Source: an uncultured Bacilli bacterium
Lineage (GTDB): Bacteria; Bacillota_I; Bacilli_A; RF39; UBA660
Assembly: GCA_947600015.1 (NCBI GenBank)
Contig: CANQFX010000021.1
Location: 1 to 17,979, forward strand
DNA length: 17,979 bases
Direction: 5' to 3'
Position 1 is the first letter of the stretch. The number at the start of each line of letters is the position of its first letter. Below, piece after piece: positions 13,809-17,979 of the stretch. The notes below the pieces were generated by a model that did not search any database, was not told where the DNA came from, and worked only from the letters and a program-made list of their open reading frames with translations. The position numbers were made by a program, and so were the translations under genes.

Positions 13809-13865
13809 ATGATTCCTATGATTCCGAAAGTTATAATAGAGGATTATGAGGGATATTATCATTAA
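13809..13865 (+). CDS. Doubtful tiny ORF in recO-rimP gap
   Basis: An 18-codon frame (MIPMIPKVIIEDYEGYYH) with AGGAGATT placed just before the ATG. The codons before it stay open back to 13764 without a start. No family resemblance is seen. Nothing else codes in this gap apart from the promoter and leader of rimP. Confidence 0.2.
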   Translation: MIPMIPKVIIEDYEGYYH

Positions 13866-13879
13866 TTCATAAATTTTCT

Positions 13880-13907
13880 TTGTAAAATGATAAATATATG
13901 TTATAAT
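13880..13907 (+). promoter_or_regulatory. SigA promoter of the rimP-nusA-ylxR-infB operon
   Basis: TTGTAA (13880-13885), 16-nt spacer, perfect TATAAT (13902-13907) with an extended TGt (13899-13901). Predicted start near 13913. Confidence 0.75.
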
Positions 13908-13919
13908 AGTTGCAGAAAG

Positions 13920-13944
13920 GAGTGGGAAGAGAAGAATCCCACTC
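13920..13944 (+). promoter_or_regulatory. 5' leader hairpin of rimP operon
   Basis: GAGTGGGA (13920-13927) pairs with TCCCACTC (13937-13944), 8 bp with a purine-only 9-nt loop (agagaagaa). It lies a few bases after the likely transcription start and is followed by TTATTATTT, so it can work as a weak early terminator or attenuator. NusA, encoded downstream, acts on exactly such hairpins, so autoregulation is possible. Confidence 0.6.
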
Positions 13945-13964
13945 TTATTATTTAGGAGGTGTAC

Positions 13965-14222
13965 ATGAAAGAACAGATAGAAAACTTAGTGAATGATGAG
14001 ATTTCTAAATTTGATGTTTTTGTAGATGATGCATTTATAGAACAGGTAGAGGGAAAAAAAGTATTTCATATTGTTATAGATAGTGATGAAGTAATTGATT
14101 TAAATAAAATTACAGAAGTATCTAGAGTGATTAATGAGATTATTGATCAAAATGAAGAAGTCTTACAAGATTGTGATGAATTAGATATTTATTCAAAAGA
14201 AAAAGGAGAGATGGTAGCATGA
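13965..14222 (+). CDS. rimP: RimP-like ribosome maturation factor, N-terminal domain only
   Basis: Only 85 aa, about half the usual 140-160. The N-terminal alpha/beta domain is there: VDDAFIEQVEGKKVFHIVID (19-38), then DLNKITEVSRVINEIIDQNE (45-64), equivalent to the family's strand-turn-strand and the xxCxxVSRxIxxxLD helix. The usual following segment LEVSSPGLDRPL and the SH3-like C-terminal domain are absent; the protein ends DELDIYSKEKGEMVA at a TGA overlapping nusA. The start is ATG 13965 with AGGAGGT at 13954-13960; a GTG at 13959 overlaps the ribosome binding site. RimP helps 30S maturation, so either the short form suffices or RimP is reduced here. Confidence 0.75.
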   Translation: MKEQIENLVNDEISKFDVFVDDAFIEQVEGKKVFHIVIDSDEVIDLNKITEVSRVINEIIDQNEEVLQDCDELDIYSKEKGEMVA

Positions 14223-15406
14223 ATGGAAAGGAATTTAAATTAGCATTAGATCATATTGTAAAAGAAAAAGATATTGATCCTGAAATTGTTTATAATGCGA
14301 TGGAGTTAGCACTTAGTTCTGCTTATAAGAAGAATTTTAATTCTAAAACAAATGTTAAAGTATTATTTGATCGTGATACTGGAGATATTAAAGTCTATTC
14401 TTATTTAACGGTAGTACCAGATGATAAAATGACAAAAGAAGAATATGAGGATTATTTATTTGAACATTATACAGATGATGATGAAGAGGAAGAAGAGGAT
14501 ACTACAGAACAAGAAGAAGATTCTGAAGAAGAAAAGGAAAAAGTTTCTTATTTTAATCCTGAAATTGAAATTAAATTAAGTGATGCCAAAAAGATTGATA
14601 AAACATTAGAAGTTGGAGATACGATTGATACCGAAGTGACACCAAAAGATTTCGGAAGAGTTGCGGCCTCTACTGCAAAACAGGTAGTAGTGCAAAAGAT
14701 TCGTGAAGCAGAAAGAAATAGTATTATGGAAGAGTTTGGAGATAAACAAGATGAATTATTGATTGGTACAGTTGCCTTAGAAGATACTGATAATTATTTT
14801 ATCGATTTAGGACGTACGAATGGAATTTTACCAAAGAAAGATATCATTCCTGGTGAAAAAATTGAAATGGGTTCACAAATTAAAGTATATGTATCGAAAG
14901 TAGATAATAGTGGTAAAAATTTATTAATTCTATTAAGTAGAAGTCATTATGGATTTGTAAAACGATTATTTGAATTAGAAATTCCGGAACTTTCTGATGG
15001 AACGATTATGTTATATAGTGTTGCTCGAGATGCTGGAAATCGTAGTAAAGTAGCAGTTTATTCTGAATATAGTAATGTTGATCCTATTGGTGCTTGTATT
15101 GGTGAGAAAGGAAGTCGAATTGCTAGAATTATTGAAGAGTTGCATGGAGAAAAATTAGACGTGGTTCGTTATGATAAAGATCCTGCTATCTTTATTGAGA
15201 ATGCATTATCTCCTGCTAAAGATTTGACTGTATTAATTACGGATCCGAAAAAACAAGAAGCAATTGTTATTGCGGATGGTGATAATTTTTCTCTTGCGAT
15301 TGGGAAAAAAGGACAAAATGCTCGTCTTGCTTCAAAATTAACGCATTATAAAATAGATATTAAAACAACGGAACAAGCAAGAGAAGTTGGAATTAATATG
15401 CGATAA
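14219..15406 (+). CDS. nusA: Transcription elongation/termination factor NusA
   Basis: A 395-aa RNA polymerase-binding factor that controls pausing, termination and antitermination. The N-terminal polymerase-binding domain opens EFKLALDHIVKEKDIDPEIV. A strongly acidic stretch (about 85-107) sits within it and is longer than usual. The S1 domain (from ELLIGTVALEDTDNYFIDLG) follows, then KH1 with GACIGEKGSRIARI and KH2 with LAIGKKGQNARLASKLT. It stops after KH2, as in other Gram-positives, without the acidic repeats of proteobacterial NusA. The ATG overlaps the rimP stop (ATGA), so the two are coupled. Confidence 0.97.
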   Translation: MNGKEFKLALDHIVKEKDIDPEIVYNAMELALSSAYKKNFNSKTNVKVLFDRDTGDIKVYSYLTVVPDDKMTKEEYEDYLFEHYTDDDEEEEEDTTEQEEDSEEEKEKVSYFNPEIEIKLSDAKKIDKTLEVGDTIDTEVTPKDFGRVAASTAKQVVVQKIREAERNSIMEEFGDKQDELLIGTVALEDTDNYFIDLGRTNGILPKKDIIPGEKIEMGSQIKVYVSKVDNSGKNLLILLSRSHYGFVKRLFELEIPELSDGTIMLYSVARDAGNRSKVAVYSEYSNVDPIGACIGEKGSRIARIIEELHGEKLDVVRYDKDPAIFIENALSPAKDLTVLITDPKKQEAIVIADGDNFSLAIGKKGQNARLASKLTHYKIDIKTTEQAREVGINMR

Positions 15407-15417
15407 TAGGAGGTAGT

Positions 15418-15681
15418 ATGAAACCAAAAAAAATACCTTTAAGAACTTGTGTAGTAACCAAAGAACAATTACCAAAAAAAGAATTACTTCGTATTGTACG
15501 TAGTAAAGAAGGTAGTGTTTCTGTAGATGAAAGTGGAAAGTTAAATGGACGAGGTGCATATATTAAAAAAGATGTGGACGTTTTAGAAAAAGCAAGGAAA
15601 ACGAAAGCATTGGAAAGAAAATTAGAATGTGAAATAGAGGATTGTGTATATGAAGAAATAAGAAAAATAATAGAAAAGTGA
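15418..15681 (+). CDS. ylxR: YlxR/RnpM, RNase P modulator family
   Basis: An 87-aa basic protein of the YlxR (DUF448) family. KKIPLRTCVVTKEQLPKKELLRIVR (4-28) with the conserved RxCVxTxExxPKxELLRIV pattern and GRGAYI (42-47) are diagnostic. In Bacillus the protein binds and modulates RNase P. It lies between nusA and infB as usual, 11 nt after nusA with AGGAGGTAGT upstream. The L7Ae-like gene ylxQ that often follows it is absent. Confidence 0.94.
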   Translation: MKPKKIPLRTCVVTKEQLPKKELLRIVRSKEGSVSVDESGKLNGRGAYIKKDVDVLEKARKTKALERKLECEIEDCVYEEIRKIIEK

Positions 15682-15691
15682 GGTGGATTGT

Positions 15692-15877
15692 ATGATGAGT
15701 ATAGAAGATTATGCATTAGATGTAGGAAAAAGTGTAGAAGAAATAGAGGCTTTATGTGAAAAATTAGGAATTTCCTATGAAGATGCATCCACAACTTTGA
15801 GTGATACAGATATTACATTATTAGATAATCAGATACAAGATGAAGAAGACTATGTGGTAGGAGATAAGGAAGATTAG
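15692..15877 (+). pseudogene. infB: infB N-terminal domain fragment, separated from the body by frame disruption
   Basis: A 61-aa frame starting MMSIEDYALDVGKSVEEIEA and continuing LCEKLGISYEDASTTLSDTD. This matches the first IF2 N-terminal domain (YEYAKxLNxSSKEIxxxLKxLGI...STLxxxxxxxL). AGGTGG 5 nt before ATG 15692 is the true infB ribosome binding site. The frame stops at TAG 15875. The rest of IF2 resumes in the -1 frame (open from 15892), where TAA at 15889-15891 blocks direct joining. So this is either a separately made small domain, the front of a damaged gene, or an assembly error. A GTG at 15683 is less likely as start. Confidence 0.7.
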
Positions 15878-16113
15878 AGGAACAACGCTAAGAAGAGGAA
15901 GTTGCTGATAAAGCAGAAGAGTTAGCGTTAGATACCAAATTTGATTTAGATAATGAAAGCAAATTTGAAAGAGTAAAATCAAGACCAGCAAAAAAGACAG
16001 AAACAAATAAAAAAGATTTTTTAAAGGAAAGAAAGAAAATCTATAAACATCGTGAAAAATTACAAAGTAATGAAAGTATTCCCGATGAAAATGTTATTTT
16101 ATATCATGATGGA

Positions 16114-17829
16114 ATGCGTGTTTCTGAGTTAGCAGAAGCATTAGGAGTAAATGCGGTTGATTTGGTTAAGAAATTGATTGCTTTAGGTGTCATGGCATCA
16201 GTAAATCAAGCCGTTGATTATGATAGTGCCGAAGTATTGGTATCGGAATATGATAAAGTGTTGAAAAAAGAAGAAACGGCAGATATTTCTGATTTTGAAA
16301 ACTTTGAAATTGAAGAGAAAGCGGAAGATTTATTAGAGCGACCTCCTGTTGTTACGATTATGGGACATGTAGACCATGGAAAAACGACGCTTTTGGATGC
16401 GATTCGTAAGACCAATGTAGCTAGTGGTGAAGCAGGAGGTATTACGCAAGCAATTGGGGCTTATTCTGTTCAGTGTCATGGAAAACTTATTACGTTTATC
16501 GATACTCCAGGTCATGCTGCTTTTACGGAAATGCGTGCTAGAGGAGCTTCTATTACAGATATTGTTATTATTATTGTTGCGGCGGATGATGGTGTGATGC
16601 CACAAACAAAAGAAGCTATTGATCATGCCAAAGCGGCAGGGGTTCCGATTCTTGTTGCGATTAATAAAATTGATAAACCAGAAGCAAATATTGATCGTAT
16701 CATGAGTGAATTAGTAGAAAATGGTTTAACTCCAGAAGAATGGGGTGGCGATATTGTTGTAAATAAGATTTCTGCTAAAACAGGAGTAGGGATTGATGAA
16801 CTTCTAGAAAATATTTTATTAGTTGCGGAGATGGAAGGATATAAAGCCAATCCTCATCGTTATGCTAGTGGTGCTGTTGTAGAAGCGAAAAAAGATAATA
16901 AGATAGGAAGTGTTGCGACTCTTCTCATTCAAAATGGAACACTTCGTTTAGGTGATCCAATTGTCATTGGCAATTATTTTGGAAAGGTTCGTACGTTAAA
17001 AAATGATAAAGGACAAAATATTGTAGAAGCGGGACCATCGACTCCAGTAGAAGTAACTGGTATTTCAGAAGTACCAAGTGCTGGAGATAAATTCATGGCT
17101 TTTGAATCAGAAAAGCAAGCAAAACAAATTGCGGAAGAAAGACGTCTTCGTTCGAAAGAACAAGACCAAAACTTTAGTGGTATGACCTTAGAAGAATTAT
17201 TTGGTAGAATTCAAGAGGGAGTAAAAGAAATTAAAGTAGTTTTAAAGGCTGATGTCAATGGTAGTTTAGAGGCAGTAAAAGGTGCTCTTGAAAAGATTGA
17301 TGTGGAAGGAGTAAAAGTTAACGTGATTCGAGGTGCTGTCGGTGCAATTACCGAAAGCGATGTCGTGTTAGCAAGTGCTTCTAATGCTATTATTATTGGC
17401 TTTAATGTTCGTGGTAATACGAAAACCATGGATACAGCAAAACAATATGGCATTACGATTAAAACTTATGATATTATTTATAAAATTGTAGAAGATATGG
17501 AAAAAGCGATGAAAGGAATGCTTGATCCAGAATATGAAGAAAAAGTAATGGGAACTTTGGAAGTTAGACAATTATTTAAATTTTCGAAGGTTGGTCTTAT
17601 CGCAGGATGTCATGTGACAAGTGGTGTGGTAAAAAGTAATCAAAAGGCTAGAATTATTCGTGATGATGTCGTTGTTTATAATGGGTCTGTAAATACCCTT
17701 CAACATGAAAAAGATCAAGTAAAAGAAGTCAAAAAAGATATGGATTGTGGAATTACCTTAGTAAATTGTCAAGATTATAAAGAAGGCGATATGATTGAGG
17801 TATATGAATTAGTAGAAATCGCAAGATAA
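16114..17829 (+). CDS. infB: Translation initiation factor IF-2 (body)
   Basis: 571 aa from ATG 16114; the frame is open back to 15892. IF2 brings fMet-tRNA to the 30S subunit and hydrolyses GTP on subunit joining. The start of this piece (RVSELAEALGVNAVDLVKKL...GVMASVNQAVDYDSAEVL) is the second N-terminal IF2 module. GTPase motifs follow: GHVDHGKT (84-91), GGITQAIGAY, DTPGHAAF (130-137), NKID (184-187) and SAKTGVG. The beta-barrels, the KADVNGSLEAVKGAL domain III, and domain IV ending YELVEIAR are complete. No ATG, GTG or TTG occurs in frame between 15892 and 16114, and no strong ribosome binding site precedes 16114. A conserved IF2 strand (VILYHDG) lies just upstream of it, so natural translation probably starts further upstream. 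Confidence 0.9.
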   Translation: MRVSELAEALGVNAVDLVKKLIALGVMASVNQAVDYDSAEVLVSEYDKVLKKEETADISDFENFEIEEKAEDLLERPPVVTIMGHVDHGKTTLLDAIRKTNVASGEAGGITQAIGAYSVQCHGKLITFIDTPGHAAFTEMRARGASITDIVIIIVAADDGVMPQTKEAIDHAKAAGVPILVAINKIDKPEANIDRIMSELVENGLTPEEWGGDIVVNKISAKTGVGIDELLENILLVAEMEGYKANPHRYASGAVVEAKKDNKIGSVATLLIQNGTLRLGDPIVIGNYFGKVRTLKNDKGQNIVEAGPSTPVEVTGISEVPSAGDKFMAFESEKQAKQIAEERRLRSKEQDQNFSGMTLEELFGRIQEGVKEIKVVLKADVNGSLEAVKGALEKIDVEGVKVNVIRGAVGAITESDVVLASASNAIIIGFNVRGNTKTMDTAKQYGITIKTYDIIYKIVEDMEKAMKGMLDPEYEEKVMGTLEVRQLFKFSKVGLIAGCHVTSGVVKSNQKARIIRDDVVVYNGSVNTLQHEKDQVKEVKKDMDCGITLVNCQDYKEGDMIEVYELVEIAR

Positions 17830-17864
17830 AAATTGACAATACATCAAACTTGAAAAAGGAAGAA

Positions 17865-17935
17865 AAAAAGAAAACCAAAAAGAAAAATTCCAAAAAGAAA
17901 CCTGAAAAAATTGGCATTGGTTTTCTTTTTATTTG
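17865..17935 (+). terminator. Possible terminator after infB
   Basis: AAAAAGAAAACCAA (17865-17878) is complementary to TTGGTTTTCTTTTT (17917-17930), 14 bp with a 38-nt loop that contains a second short CCAA/TTGG pairing. T-rich bases follow. The long loop makes this only a moderate prediction. Confidence 0.45.
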
Positions 17936-17949
17936 GTAAAAAGAGTGAT

Positions 17950-17978
17950 TTTACACTTGCTTTTTTTCGTGTTATAAA
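17950..17978 (+). promoter_or_regulatory. SigA-type promoter for a gene beyond the window
   Basis: TTTACA (17950-17955), 17-nt spacer, TATAAA (17973-17978), each one base off consensus. It points off the right end of the window. Confidence 0.6.
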
Positions 17979-17979
17979 A

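Noticed and set aside
15393..15794. Long minus-strand frame opposite ylxR/infB
   Set aside because: The translation is a low-complexity antisense shadow (His, Leu, Phe, Ser-rich) of well-supported + strand genes.
15841..15910. Stop-codon reassignment explaining the infB interruption
   Set aside because: The frame stops are TAG and TAA. Elsewhere TAA, TAG (recO, yqfC) and TGA all end genes normally, so reassignment is untenable.
1..17979. CRISPR arrays, insertion sequences, tRNA or rRNA genes
   Set aside because: I saw no regularly spaced repeats, transposase motifs, tRNA cloverleaf or rRNA sequence. The only long direct repeat is the VR/TR pair.

Overview
This is an AT-rich window, with visibly low GC outside one short repeat pair. 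It uses the standard bacterial code: TGG encodes Trp and TGA acts as a stop (for example in cdd and rimP). Gene content and order fit a Bacillota lineage, most likely Bacilli or a Mollicutes-related uncultured gut group. The evidence is the blocks rpsU-yqeY-yqfC-yqfD-ybeY-dgkA-cdd-era-yqzL-recO and rimP-nusA-ylxR-infB. I cannot name the genus.

Region 1 (1-2970) is a diversity-generating retroelement (DGR). It holds the 3' part of a target gene with a C-type-lectin/formylglycine-enzyme-like C-terminus that ends in a variable repeat (472-624). A strong hairpin follows, then the matching template repeat exactly 360 bp further on (832-984). A spacer comes next, then three overlapping genes: a MutS domain I-like accessory protein, an Avd-like four-helix protein, and a DGR-type reverse transcriptase with YMDD and IGNFTSQ motifs. 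All 15 differences between the repeats inside 472-622 fall at template adenines. The cassette therefore appears to have been active. The expected process is that template RNA is copied with adenine mutagenesis and the cDNA replaces the variable repeat, diversifying about 11 to 12 codons of the target.

Region 2 (3027-6005) starts with a promoter, a roughly 100-nt foldable RNA and a terminator. A bacteriocin-type export operon follows: a C39 peptidase-containing ABC transporter, a very short one-helix accessory protein, and two adjacent double-glycine-leader peptides of 46 and 56 aa. The transporter is expected to cut the leaders and export the peptides. No immunity gene is evident.

Region 3 (6062-13743) is mostly housekeeping: rpsU with its own promoter and terminator, an HEXXH protein, yqeY, an unknown 283-aa gene, yqfC and yqfD, a VanZ-like membrane protein where phoH is often found, ybeY, dgkA, cdd, era, a 28-aa yqzL and recO. 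The genes from yqfC to recO are all on one strand and tightly packed, mostly overlapping by a few bases.

Region 4 (13880-17979) is the transcription/translation operon. It runs from a good promoter and a leader hairpin through a rimP lacking its C-terminal domain, nusA, ylxR (rnpM) and infB. The infB N-terminal domain is encoded in a separate short frame, cut off from the GTPase body by at least two lesions. A possible terminator and a clear new promoter close the window.
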